A stretch of DNA of 64,000 nt from Candidatus Stoquefichus sp. (lineage in GTDB: Bacteria > Bacillota_I > Bacilli_A > Erysipelotrichales > Coprobacillaceae): contig JAETUM010000001.1 of NCBI GenBank assembly GCA_021768625.1, positions 1 to 64,000 of the forward strand, written 5' to 3'. The translations under genes and the position numbers were made by a program. The number at the start of each line of letters is the position of its first letter. The stretch's first letter is position 1. A model generated the notes under the pieces. The model ran no database searches and was not told the origin of the DNA. It saw only the letters and a program-made list of their open reading frames with translations. Positions 51,212 to 59,015 of this stretch are shown here, piece by piece.

Positions 51212-52783
51212 TTATTCACCAACCCTTTCCATAATTTCTAATCCGTTAATCAAAATAAATTTTAATTGCTGATGATCAATAGCTATTATTTTTTGAACTA
51301 TGACTTCAAATAAACTTTCATTAAATTCATCTGATATTTCACAATTATCAAATATAGACATCATTGTTTTTGTATTCTCTATTTCTTTGCTAATATCATA
51401 CATATCTATATATTGGTGATACTGTTTTCTCAGTTCATCTATCTGTGCCAACAACGCATGATTTAATTCTTCTATAAATTCTTCAGTATATATTTTTATC
51501 GAGTAGTGTATATCTATATTTTCAATCTTTTTATATAGAGCTTCCATTTGATTATGTAAATCAACAATCATATGTCTATCTGCTTCTTCATTGATATATG
51601 TCAAATCCTTTAAATAGTTTTTAAGGATATGGGAATTTGAAATAAGTTTATTAGATAATCTGATAAAAGATTGATAAACATCATCCTCTAGATATCTTTT
51701 AAAAGAACATTTTGCTTTATCTTTGATATGTCCTGTACATGCATATGCAAAGTAGGATTCATTGTTATTTTTTTGTATTTTGACACGTTTTAATTTTGAC
51801 CCACATTGATTGCATTCAATAATCCCAGATAATGGATATCTATTTTTATATTTATTGCTGTTACAATTACAAGACATCTGTTCTCTACGGATTTCAAAAA
51901 TCATTTGTACTTTTTCAAAAATATCTTTACTTATATAAGGTTCATGATTGTCATGATAATGATACCTTGGTAATTGACCTCTATTTATTTTTGTTTGAAA
52001 AGTTGTTGTATCAGTATAAGTTTTCTGTAAAACAAGTTCTCCAGTATAAATAGGATTTTTAAGAACCTCTCTAAACCCACTTTCACACCAGTAGATGCCT
52101 TTATTACTTTTTACACCATGTTCATTTAAGTAATGAGCAATTTTAGCTGCACTCATTCCATTGATAAAAGAGTTAAAAATATGATACACATATCTTTCAT
52201 TTTCCTTATCTTTGACAATTTCTTTATTTTCTAATTTATACCCTAATGGAAGACATGAAGGTATAAATGTTCCTCTTTTCATTCTTCTTCTAATAGACCA
52301 TAAAGTATTTGTTGAAATATTTTCAGATTCACTTTGAGCTAAAGCAGATCGAACAGATAAATAATGCTCGTTTTTTAAAAAAAGAGTATGGATGTTTTCC
52401 TCTTCGAAAAATACATCTATACCCTTTTCTCTTAATTCTCTACATATTTTTAATGATGTCACTATATCTCTCGCAAATCTTGAAATTGATTTACATATAA
52501 TCATATCAAACAATCCTCTATAAGCATCATCTATCATTTGATTAAATTCATCTCTATTTTTTGTCTTTCTGCCACTGACTCCTTTATCTGTATAAATTTC
52601 AACCAATCTCCAGTTTGGTTGAGAATCAATGAACGCTTTAAAGTAAGAAATCTGTGAGGCATAAGAATTTAATTGTTCCTTGCTTGACGAACTAACTCTA
52701 CAGTATGCACAAACTCTAATAATCGCTTCTGATTGAATCAAAGGTAGCACTGTCGGTTCTATTATTCTTACTTCCATATTCAT
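51212..52783 (-). CDS. Large serine recombinase, first of three
   Basis: A recombinase of about 523 residues when started at the ATG at 52783 (AAAGGAG eight bases upstream). Catalytic part: CAYCRVSSSSKEQ with the Ser, YTDKGVSGRKT, CKSISRFARD. Recombinase domain YHIFNSFINGMSAAKIAHYL, zinc ribbon IECNQCGSKLKR...YACTGHIKDKAKCSF, and a coiled coil follow. It opens the three-gene recombinase run, and with the last gene it supplies two active catalytic proteins, as in some two- or three-recombinase mobile elements. Confidence 0.92.
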   Translation of the reverse strand: MNMEVRIIEPTVLPLIQSEAIIRVCAYCRVSSSSKEQLNSYASQISYFKAFIDSQPNWRLVEIYTDKGVSGRKTKNRDEFNQMIDDAYRGLFDMIICKSISRFARDIVTSLKICRELREKGIDVFFEEENIHTLFLKNEHYLSVRSALAQSESENISTNTLWSIRRRMKRGTFIPSCLPLGYKLENKEIVKDKENERYVYHIFNSFINGMSAAKIAHYLNEHGVKSNKGIYWCESGFREVLKNPIYTGELVLQKTYTDTTTFQTKINRGQLPRYHYHDNHEPYISKDIFEKVQMIFEIRREQMSCNCNSNKYKNRYPLSGIIECNQCGSKLKRVKIQKNNNESYFAYACTGHIKDKAKCSFKRYLEDDVYQSFIRLSNKLISNSHILKNYLKDLTYINEEADRHMIVDLHNQMEALYKKIENIDIHYSIKIYTEEFIEELNHALLAQIDELRKQYHQYIDMYDISKEIENTKTMMSIFDNCEISDEFNESLFEVIVQKIIAIDHQQLKFILINGLEIMERVGE

Positions 52784-52895
52784 TAATCTCCTTTCTGTTA
52801 GCACATACATTACCACACTAATTTGTTAATTGCTAGTGAATTTCTAAAGACAGTTGCAGTTATTTTTGACAGTTGTTTTATAATTTCTAAAAATC

Positions 52896-52934
52896 AAAAA
52901 AGAGTTATTCAATTGCATCATTTTGAATAACTCT
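52896..52934 (-). terminator. Terminator of the YefM/RelE pair
   Basis: On the minus strand AGAGTTATTCAA pairs perfectly with TTGAATAACTCT (12 bp) around a ten-base loop, followed by a T run, right after the toxin stop codon. Confidence 0.92.
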
Positions 52935-52937
52935 AAA

Positions 52938-53249
52938 TTAAAATTGACTCTTATAATTTTCTAAATCATGGAAAACTCCTAGGATGTAGATATTAGTCTC
53001 TTTAATCAAATAAATAACAAGATAATTCATATCTGGTATAACTGCAATTCTGTATTTCTTATAACGAAGATAGTTATCTTGACTATATGGAAACTCGTAA
53101 GGATTATTTTCTATCCTTCCATATATCTCTTCAATGTTATCAAGTAAATGAATTGCTGCACTCCTATTATGAAGTGTATTTAAAAGATAATCTATAATAT
53201 TCTCTAGAAGTTCTTCCGCTCTTTCAGTAATAATAAGATTATAAATCAT
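52938..53249 (-). CDS. RelE/ParE-family toxin
   Basis: A 103-residue basic protein with the RelE/ParE layout: a start strand with TERAEELLENIIDYL, helix pair, then YRIAVIPDMNYLVIYLI and IYILGVFHDLENY. RelE members cut mRNA on the ribosome and ParE members poison gyrase; which applies is not clear. It overlaps the antitoxin gene by 11 bases. Confidence 0.85.
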   Translation of the reverse strand: MIYNLIITERAEELLENIIDYLLNTLHNRSAAIHLLDNIEEIYGRIENNPYEFPYSQDNYLRYKKYRIAVIPDMNYLVIYLIKETNIYILGVFHDLENYKSQF

Positions 53250-53499
53250 ACTTTTCCCTTAATGAAGATAACGATGTTCTTGCATCCTTAACATTTCCTT
53301 CTTCAATCTGTTTTTCAGAAATTTCAAGTTCCTTATATAAATTAATTTTTTTTATTAGTTTCTCATAATTTTCCATACTCATAATAACCATATCACCATA
53401 CCCATTCTTTGTAATATAAATTGGATCAGATGACTTATGACATAATTCAGATATCTCAGCAGTATTTTTTAAATCTTTAATTGGAATAATTTGTGGCAT
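53239..53499 (-). CDS. Phd/YefM-family antitoxin
   Basis: An 86-residue antitoxin. IIPIKDLKNTAEISELCHKS followed by PIYITKNGYGDMVIMSMENYEKL is the Phd/YefM DNA-binding domain; the tail neutralises the toxin. GGAGGTG precedes the ATG. It is the first gene of the pair and would repress it at the operator at 53518-53540. Confidence 0.88.
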   Translation of the reverse strand: MPQIIPIKDLKNTAEISELCHKSSDPIYITKNGYGDMVIMSMENYEKLIKKINLYKELEISEKQIEEGNVKDARTSLSSLREKYDL

Positions 53500-53517
53500 A
53501 TCAACACCTCCTATGGA

Positions 53518-53540
53518 TTTATTATACCATAATTATACCA
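53518..53540 (-). promoter_or_regulatory. Promoter/operator of the YefM/RelE pair
   Basis: Minus-strand GGTATAATTATGGTATAATAAA holds two TATAAT boxes as an imperfect direct repeat, a plausible YefM operator over the promoter. See the similar block at 48681. Confidence 0.55.
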
Positions 53541-53653
53541 CAAAAGATATATCACATCATAAAATCATCAATGTTATCCATTAAAGCTATAAATATTCTT
53601 ATATATGATTTATACTCTCTTTTTAGCAATCAACATTAGATCAAAAAACAATT

Positions 53654-54376
53654 TTAATTAAGTATCATTCCTTGAAGTTTTAATGATTGATTATTTGCTA
53701 TATCATATTCTTCCATAAAACTAACTTCTATACTATCATTTTCTTGAAACCTGCATAGATACTGTTGCATTGGCATGGTCATAAGCTCATCATCATAGAC
53801 AATGATTTTATTAACATCTGAATCCTTTATACAAAAATCAATATGCTTGCTCATCCTTGAATCAAATGCAGTCATCTCAATGATACAAACCTTTTTACTT
53901 TCCTCAGACAATCTCTTTACAAAATCCATAAATTCATCTCTTGATGAATCATTCGTTATAATCGCAATCCTGTCTTTTCTTTCTTTGAATGTTTCTTCAA
54001 TAGCATAATGAACAGCTTCTTTCAGTTCTTCCAACATATCATCATCTATCATTCTATTAAAGTCTGAAAAACTTATAAGCATTTTAGAATTAACAACACT
54101 TATTCCTTTATCTTCAAACATTTTTATGAATCGACCATCATGATAAGCATTTGCGACAATGAAATCTACATCATCAGCTATAATGATTTCTGGATTGACT
54201 TTCATAACTGCATCAACGATCTGTTCAGGTGCTATAAATAACATAACAGGTGGATAATGCATTTCTCCACTTATATTCAAGTTATTCTCTTTTGCATATT
54301 TCATATATTTTTCTTCACCCTCACCATTTAATATTGTTTGAGTTCCTGATGTTAAAACCAATGTTCTTTTGTTCAT
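53654..54376 (-). CDS. Unknown protein of the recombinase island
   Basis: A 240-residue soluble protein when started at the ATG at 54376 (GAAGGA before it); an upstream GTG start lies in a hairpin. It has an alternating alpha/beta pattern: TLVLTSGTQTI, EIIIADDVDFIVANAYHD, ISVVNSKMLISF, then RIAIITNDSSRDEF and NKIIVYDDELM. The first half faintly resembles the fold of the resolvase catalytic domain without its Ser, but this is not firm. The gene is preceded by a long structured leader. Function is unknown. Confidence 0.55.
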   Translation of the reverse strand: MNKRTLVLTSGTQTILNGEGEEKYMKYAKENNLNISGEMHYPPVMLFIAPEQIVDAVMKVNPEIIIADDVDFIVANAYHDGRFIKMFEDKGISVVNSKMLISFSDFNRMIDDDMLEELKEAVHYAIEETFKERKDRIAIITNDSSRDEFMDFVKRLSEESKKVCIIEMTAFDSRMSKHIDFCIKDSDVNKIIVYDDELMTMPMQQYLCRFQENDSIEVSFMEEYDIANNQSLKLQGMILN

Positions 54377-54479
54377 AATTTTCCTTCTTCCCTGTACTAT
54401 TTTTCTTATTAGTACATTGATGACACTTAGCATCATTTCAACACTAAGTGCCACTATCTAATAATAAGAAACTATGTCC

Positions 54480-54850
54480 ATTTTATGAATTTATTTAAAT
54501 TAAGCTATAACGTAGCCACCTAGAAATACAAATGGTCTTGCGACACCATACGAATTTCACGTCCCCTCGCCAAAGAGGCACCCATGACAGAGTGAAGTAG
54601 CATTATCCCCAATTCTCGCTTGGCAGTTATTCTTCACGAATAATTTATGTTCTAATATTTTCTCGCTCCATCAAAAAAGTAAGAGATTCTTTTTTTGATA
54701 TCATGGCGTATCAAACAATGTGCTTGGTTCATTGGTTAAAGTCTTTGCATTTCCCTATTCAGTTTTCAATGATCTATTGAGGGGAGATTGTTAAAACTCC
54801 TCTCACCCCTTTACTTAAAACGTTTTGACATTTTGTACCAAAAAAAGTAA
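54480..54850 (-). ncRNA. Candidate structured RNA or long leader, GC-richer than surroundings
   Basis: Read on the minus strand from about 54850, this block has several hairpins: GAGGAG...CTCCCCTC, ATCAAAAAA...TTTTTTGAT, CCTC-TTTGGC-GAGG and GTC-GCAA-GAC (GNRA loop), and ends before the gene at 54376. All frames are short. GC content is clearly above the neighbourhood. A leader of the gene at 53654 or an independent RNA of the mobile element are both possible; I did not recognise a known family. Confidence 0.4.
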
Positions 54851-55133
54851 AAAAACAAAAGTTTACACTCTTGTTCATAATTTAAATTTATTTATTCTTT
54901 GTTTCCGTTTCCTCCTACATAATGTATAAGAACTATTAAAATTATTTTTAAATCAATTTACCAGTACAGCACTTATTAATATAGCATCTTTTCAATATAT
55001 TAATCTTGATTTAAAAATTAAAAACTATTTATTAATAACATTATAAACGATATCAAAAAGAATTATTAATAATGTCATTATACTCAACTTCATATTTTAA
55101 AAAATTATAAATGATTAAAACAGAGTTTTTCTT

Positions 55134-55586
55134 TTACAAATTTGAATTTATTTTATTCTTTAACTTTTTTAATATTTTTTTCTTTCTATTCTGTAAAGTC
55201 ATAACTGGATTGCCTAATTCCTTTGATAATTCTCTTAAGGTTTTCCCATCAATATACAAACCTTTAATTAACATTTGTTCTTCATATGTCAAATTTTTAA
55301 TTTCATCTAATATTTGTGAAATAATAACTTCTTTATTATAATCAACATTCTTTCCAATAATATCTAGTAATGTATGTCCTTTATTATTGGTATAATCATA
55401 ACTTATCAAATTAGCTTTGATGTCTTTTTTTATATCCCTGTTCATTTTTAAATAACTACAAAAACATACAGAATAAATTTCTTTATTTACTTCTATCAAT
55501 CCTCTATCTGTATTAAAGTAATAGTGTTTCATTCCTAACTCATCTATCTTAATCCAAAAATAATCTTTTTTATAATCATTCTTCAT
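55134..55586 (-). CDS. Sigma-70 region 4-like regulator of the mobile element
   Basis: A 150-residue protein. The N-terminal half has the sequence type seen in element-borne sigma-like proteins (FWIKIDELGMKHYYFNTD). The C-terminal half has a region-4 helix-turn-helix: LTYEEQMLIKGLYIDG, then LRELSKELGNPVMTLQNRKKKIL. Region 2 is missing, so it is not a full sigma factor and more likely regulates element genes. GGAGGAAA precedes the ATG. The gap 54851-55133 is AT-rich and otherwise empty. Confidence 0.7.
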   Translation of the reverse strand: MKNDYKKDYFWIKIDELGMKHYYFNTDRGLIEVNKEIYSVCFCSYLKMNRDIKKDIKANLISYDYTNNKGHTLLDIIGKNVDYNKEVIISQILDEIKNLTYEEQMLIKGLYIDGKTLRELSKELGNPVMTLQNRKKKILKKLKNKINSNL

Positions 55587-56326
55587 TTTACTTTTCCTCC
55601 TACTTCATTGAAATTTTGATTATTTAAATTTCATAAAATGGAGGTGATCTATTTTTACTCATTAAAAAACTCCGCAAATTATATTTGGACAGGCTTTTTT
55701 TAGTTATCCCAATCCAAATAAATGTTTTAATATTTTTCATAGGACGTTTTTAATATTTTATTTAATAAAAAAAAGCATCTGATTTTAGATGATCAGATTT
55801 AGAAAATTAAATATTTTATATGATTTCATGTCACTTAAATTATATTTTAATTTACTCCCTTGCTTATAAACAAATTTTTTTGTTTTTTTCAATTCTAGAA
55901 CAAATAATAACTCATCTTGTATAATATTAGAAAAATATCTTTATATCTTTTTTATATATCTTAATTCTTGTTAGCAACATATAATATTTATGACAAAAAT
56001 TCATTGATTTAAAATTTATAAATTTAATAATATATTGTCATTTTGATTAATAAGATACGAATCTAACATTAAAATATTCTCTTTTTCTTTTAAACAATTC
56101 TATTTCATGTTTAATCTAAGTTGATTTCTATATGAAATAAAACAGACACCATAATTCTTCTTGTAAAACTCCATTATATTTCCTGTATTATTGCAAAATA
56201 AGATTTTTTCATTAGTTTATATACATTAAAAATTACAAAATATTTCTTTTATAATTTTTTCATTTACTCGTTTTTATTTTTTTAATTAAGTTTCATCCAA
56301 GATAAATTTTTTTACTCATTATTTTG
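55587..56326. other. AT-rich intergenic region without a gene
   Basis: No frame with a ribosome-binding site and coding character was seen on either strand. It has a small TCTGAT/ATCAGA hairpin near 55779-55797 after an A run. It separates the recombinase island from the RiPP operon. Confidence 0.5.
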
Positions 56327-56383
56327 ATAAAAAAAAGACAAGCATTTTAAAAGATAAAAATCTTATCCTCATTAAATACTTGT
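56327..56383 (-). terminator. Terminator of the RiPP operon
   Basis: On the minus strand ACAAGTATTT pairs with AAATGCTTGT (10 bp with one G-T) and is followed by a T run, about 100 bases after the last operon gene. Confidence 0.75.
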
Positions 56384-56479
56384 TTCATTTCTTTTAATCA
56401 ATTGTATTACCTTTTTAAATATTTTTACTTCAATTCAAATATTCTCTGTAATTTAAAAAAGATGTATCTTAAATCATAA

Positions 56480-56902
56480 TTACTTATTTCTTCTTTTTAA
56501 TTCAGCATTATCCAAAATATTCCAAATCAAATTTTCCGTATTTATTATATCATCTATAATATGATATTCATCTTTAAAGACAATACTATTCTTTTTAAGA
56601 ACTATCATAGCTTCCTTAAAAATATCTCTTGTAATATTATTAGAAGTACCATCAAATTGTATTTTTTCTTTGTTTTTTAATTCTATAACAAAAATCACAA
56701 AATGTTGATTTTGTCCCGCTGCTAAAGGAACATTGTTCCAACCAACTTTTATATATTCTATATCTTCAAATTTTACTTGAGTATTATTTATTTTTTTTTG
56801 CATTTTATCTACAAAACTTTGTGGATGATAAATAATAATTTCTTTATTTTCATCATCTACTGCCCAACCAGATTTTTTACTACCTAATAAAATTTTTTTC
56901 AT
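56480..56902 (-). CDS. Unknown protein, last gene of the RiPP operon
   Basis: A 140-residue soluble protein overlapping the reductase gene by four bases (ATGA). It begins MKKILLGSKKSGWAVDDENK with a strand-rich N-terminal half (VKFEDIEYIKVGWNNVPL, FVIFVIELKNKEK) that looks like a PH- or bacterial-PH-like barrel, then helices. No catalytic motif or membrane segment. As no LanI or LanFEG gene is seen, a role in self-protection or as a modification helper is possible but unproven. Confidence 0.6.
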   Translation of the reverse strand: MKKILLGSKKSGWAVDDENKEIIIYHPQSFVDKMQKKINNTQVKFEDIEYIKVGWNNVPLAAGQNQHFVIFVIELKNKEKIQFDGTSNNITRDIFKEAMIVLKKNSIVFKDEYHIIDDIINTENLIWNILDNAELKRRNK

Positions 56903-57624
56903 TTCATTTTCTCCTTTTTTTCTATTTTGTATTTTAATACTTCTTCGATGTTATTATAACATAAATAATTATTTACCCAATATTTTAGCTCATTATCATC
57001 AATATCCAAATCCTTATATGGTGTAAAATGATTATGATAATATTTAAATACTTGATTTAATAATTGTGGTATTTCAAAATTATTATTTATATATAAATCA
57101 ACGAAAGTTTGAATTTTTGAAATATCATCATCTTTTAATATTTTCTCTTTATCAAAATATCCAATTTTTAAATCTAATGATATTCCTAAATAACTAAAAA
57201 TCATTTCCATATATCCTTCTACCATTTCCTTTCCTGATAAAGAAGTAGAAGTAAATAAAATTCCATGCTTTCCTATAAAAGGCATAAGATGCATTAAGTA
57301 TGCAATTCTATCTAATAGTGACTTTAAATCACCAGGTACATTATTAATATAAACTGGAACACAAAAAATAATTATATCTGAATCACTTATATCTTGGATA
57401 AACAGTTCTTGATCATCATGAAATATACATTTCCCATTTCTAAAACAACTTTGACACCCACTACAATTCCTTATATTATAGTCTTCAATATATTTGATTG
57501 TCTTATTTATCTTCTCTCCTTTTTTTAAAAAATTTTTTTCTATTTCAGTGTTAATTAACTCAGCAAAGTGATTACTCACCCCTCTTTTGCGTCTACTAGC
57601 AATTAAAGTATATATATTTATCAT
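56899..57624 (-). CDS. Flavodoxin-fold NAD(P)H-dependent FMN reductase
   Basis: A 241-residue flavoprotein. The N-terminal strand with SRRKRGVSNH is the phosphate loop; IRNCSGCQSCFRNGKC is the Cys-rich segment found in iron-sulfur flavoprotein relatives; SDIIIFCVPVYINNVPGDLK is the flavin-contact loop. Beyond residue 180 a helical tail is added. Family members pass hydride to small substrates. Beside a LanB dehydratase the natural guess is reduction of dehydroalanine or dehydrobutyrine to D-amino acids (a LanJ-like role), or another tailoring step. GGAGAAAT precedes the ATG. Confidence 0.78.
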   Translation of the reverse strand: MINIYTLIASRRKRGVSNHFAELINTEIEKNFLKKGEKINKTIKYIEDYNIRNCSGCQSCFRNGKCIFHDDQELFIQDISDSDIIIFCVPVYINNVPGDLKSLLDRIAYLMHLMPFIGKHGILFTSTSLSGKEMVEGYMEMIFSYLGISLDLKIGYFDKEKILKDDDISKIQTFVDLYINNNFEIPQLLNQVFKYYHNHFTPYKDLDIDDNELKYWVNNYLCYNNIEEVLKYKIEKKEKMK

Positions 57625-57644
57625 TATTTCTCCTTTTTAATTAT

Positions 57645-57675
57645 AGCATTGCTTACCATATAGATAAGCAATGCT
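57645..57675 (-). promoter_or_regulatory. Stem-loop directly after the precursor gene
   Basis: A perfect 11-bp stem, AGCATTGCTTA with TAAGCAATGCT, and a nine-base loop. No T run follows, so it is more likely an mRNA-stabilising or read-through hairpin that gives more precursor than tailoring-enzyme message, as is common after lanA genes. Confidence 0.6.
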
Positions 57676-57680
57676 GAAAT

Positions 57681-57872
57681 TTAACAATCACTACTTTCAG
57701 TATAATTTGAACCTGTAGTGATTTGGGATGTAGCAGTTAATAAACTTACTGTTGCTTCTATACAAGGAGCAGATGAAGTTGTAACTGTTGTAAGACTTGC
57801 AGGTGATGCACCATCATCATTACCTTTGTCCCCTACTAAATCCAAATCAAAATCTTTTAATTTTTCAGACAT
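57681..57872 (-). CDS. Class I lanthipeptide precursor (LanA-like, nisin-type leader)
   Basis: A 63-residue peptide. The leader has the FxLD box as FDLDLV at residues 8-13, the RRE-binding motif of class I leaders, then an acidic GDKGNDDGASP that closely follows nisin's leader, whose GASPR is the NisP cleavage site. Here the last leader residues are GASP at 21-24 followed by Ala, without the Arg. The likely core, residues 25-63, has 18 Ser/Thr and only two Cys (C37 and C63, the last residue), so at most two (methyl)lanthionines can form. AAAGGAGGGT precedes the ATG. It lies between the lanC-like and reductase genes. Confidence 0.85.
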   Translation of the reverse strand: MSEKLKDFDLDLVGDKGNDDGASPASLTTVTTSSAPCIEATVSLLTATSQITTGSNYTESSDC

Positions 57873-57923
57873 ATTTACCCTCCTTTCTTTTGATTTTATA
57901 TCTAAACAATTTTTTCAAACTGT

Positions 57924-59015
57924 CTAAATCATATAATATCTATAAAAAAGTCTCTTACCCTCTTCATTAAGAATTTCTATAATTTTTTCATTTAATATTC
58001 CATTGATTATAGAAATTTCTTTCACACTAACTTCTGACAGAAAATCTTTATTTATAAATTTATTATTCAATGAATTTATAAATTTGTCTTTTACTTCTTC
58101 ACTTATCATTTTATATTCGAACAAATTCATTATCATTTTTTTACATCCAAAATATCCTGAACACACATTTTTTTTGGTAATACTATATTTTTTGTAATTC
58201 ACTATTTTAAAGATTTTAATTATTTCATTATTAAAATTTTTATTTAAAAACCATTTTAAAATACTATAGACATACAAATATCCAAAAATACCATTGCCCC
58301 AACTTAACTCATCAGATGATATTCCATATATAATTTTTTTATGCTTTATTTTTTGATAAAATTTATTTAAATAATATTTTTTTTCATCACTAGTTAGATA
58401 ACTTGTTTGAACAATATACAACAATATACCAGAAATACCATGTGCTATCCCTAAAGGAACTTTATCAAAGTCTTTTTTTTCACTCATTGTTTCACACATT
58501 TGTAATAATACTTTTCTCAATACTATATTATCTTCTCCAATTAATTCCATATAATTCAAAATACCTATCAAACCATTAAAGTAGTCAATATAAGTTTTAA
58601 ATAATGTAAAATTATTTTTTATATTTAATACGATTTGATTGTTTTCTATTAATTTAAAGTAATTTAAAATGTATTTATTTAGTTCATTAAACATTTTTTC
58701 ATATCTATTAGTTAATTTTCCTAAAATGTATAACATATAACCCACTCCTGCAAATCCATATCCAAGACCTACAGTGTTTTTTTCTTCTTTTATAAAGTTC
58801 TTTATTTCTAATATAAAATAATCAATACATTCTTTATTTTCAAAATAATACATTTTTCCTTTATCTGTATATAATGCTAAATATGATATATAAATTATTA
58901 AGTCCCTATATGCCATATATTTTTCGTATTTGTTAAATAGTTTTAATTTTACAATCTGTCCTTCTAAATTTAATATTAGTCCAGTTTCATCTTCTTTTAA
59001 AATTAACTTGCTCAT
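57924..59015 (-). CDS. LanC-like cyclase with degenerate zinc site
   Basis: A 363-residue alpha-toroid protein. Repeats seen are GLGYGFAGVGYML (83-95), YFNGLIGIL, PLGIAHGISGIL (187-198) with the conserved His192, SWGNGIFGY (238-246) and VCSGYFG (284-290). In active LanC cyclases the last two read WCYGxPG and CHG and give the three zinc ligands; here Cys is Gly240 and His is Ser286, so only Cys285 remains. The fold is kept but zinc-dependent cyclisation is doubtful. It overlaps the glycosyltransferase gene by four bases. Confidence 0.8.
   Translation of the reverse strand: MSKLILKEDETGLILNLEGQIVKLKLFNKYEKYMAYRDLIIYISYLALYTDKGKMYYFENKECIDYFILEIKNFIKEEKNTVGLGYGFAGVGYMLYILGKLTNRYEKMFNELNKYILNYFKLIENNQIVLNIKNNFTLFKTYIDYFNGLIGILNYMELIGEDNIVLRKVLLQMCETMSEKKDFDKVPLGIAHGISGILLYIVQTSYLTSDEKKYYLNKFYQKIKHKKIIYGISSDELSWGNGIFGYLYVYSILKWFLNKNFNNEIIKIFKIVNYKKYSITKKNVCSGYFGCKKMIMNLFEYKMISEEVKDKFINSLNNKFINKDFLSEVSVKEISIINGILNEKIIEILNEEGKRLFYRYYMI

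Noticed and set aside
54480-54850. Group II intron or known riboswitch in the structured region
   Set aside because: No domain V-like hairpin and no recognisable riboswitch core was found, so it was left as an unassigned structured region.
57681-57872. Precursor called as class II or thiopeptide peptide
   Set aside because: The FDLD leader box, the full-length LanB with SpaB_C domain and a LanC-like partner fit class I; there is no YcaO or LanM gene in the window.
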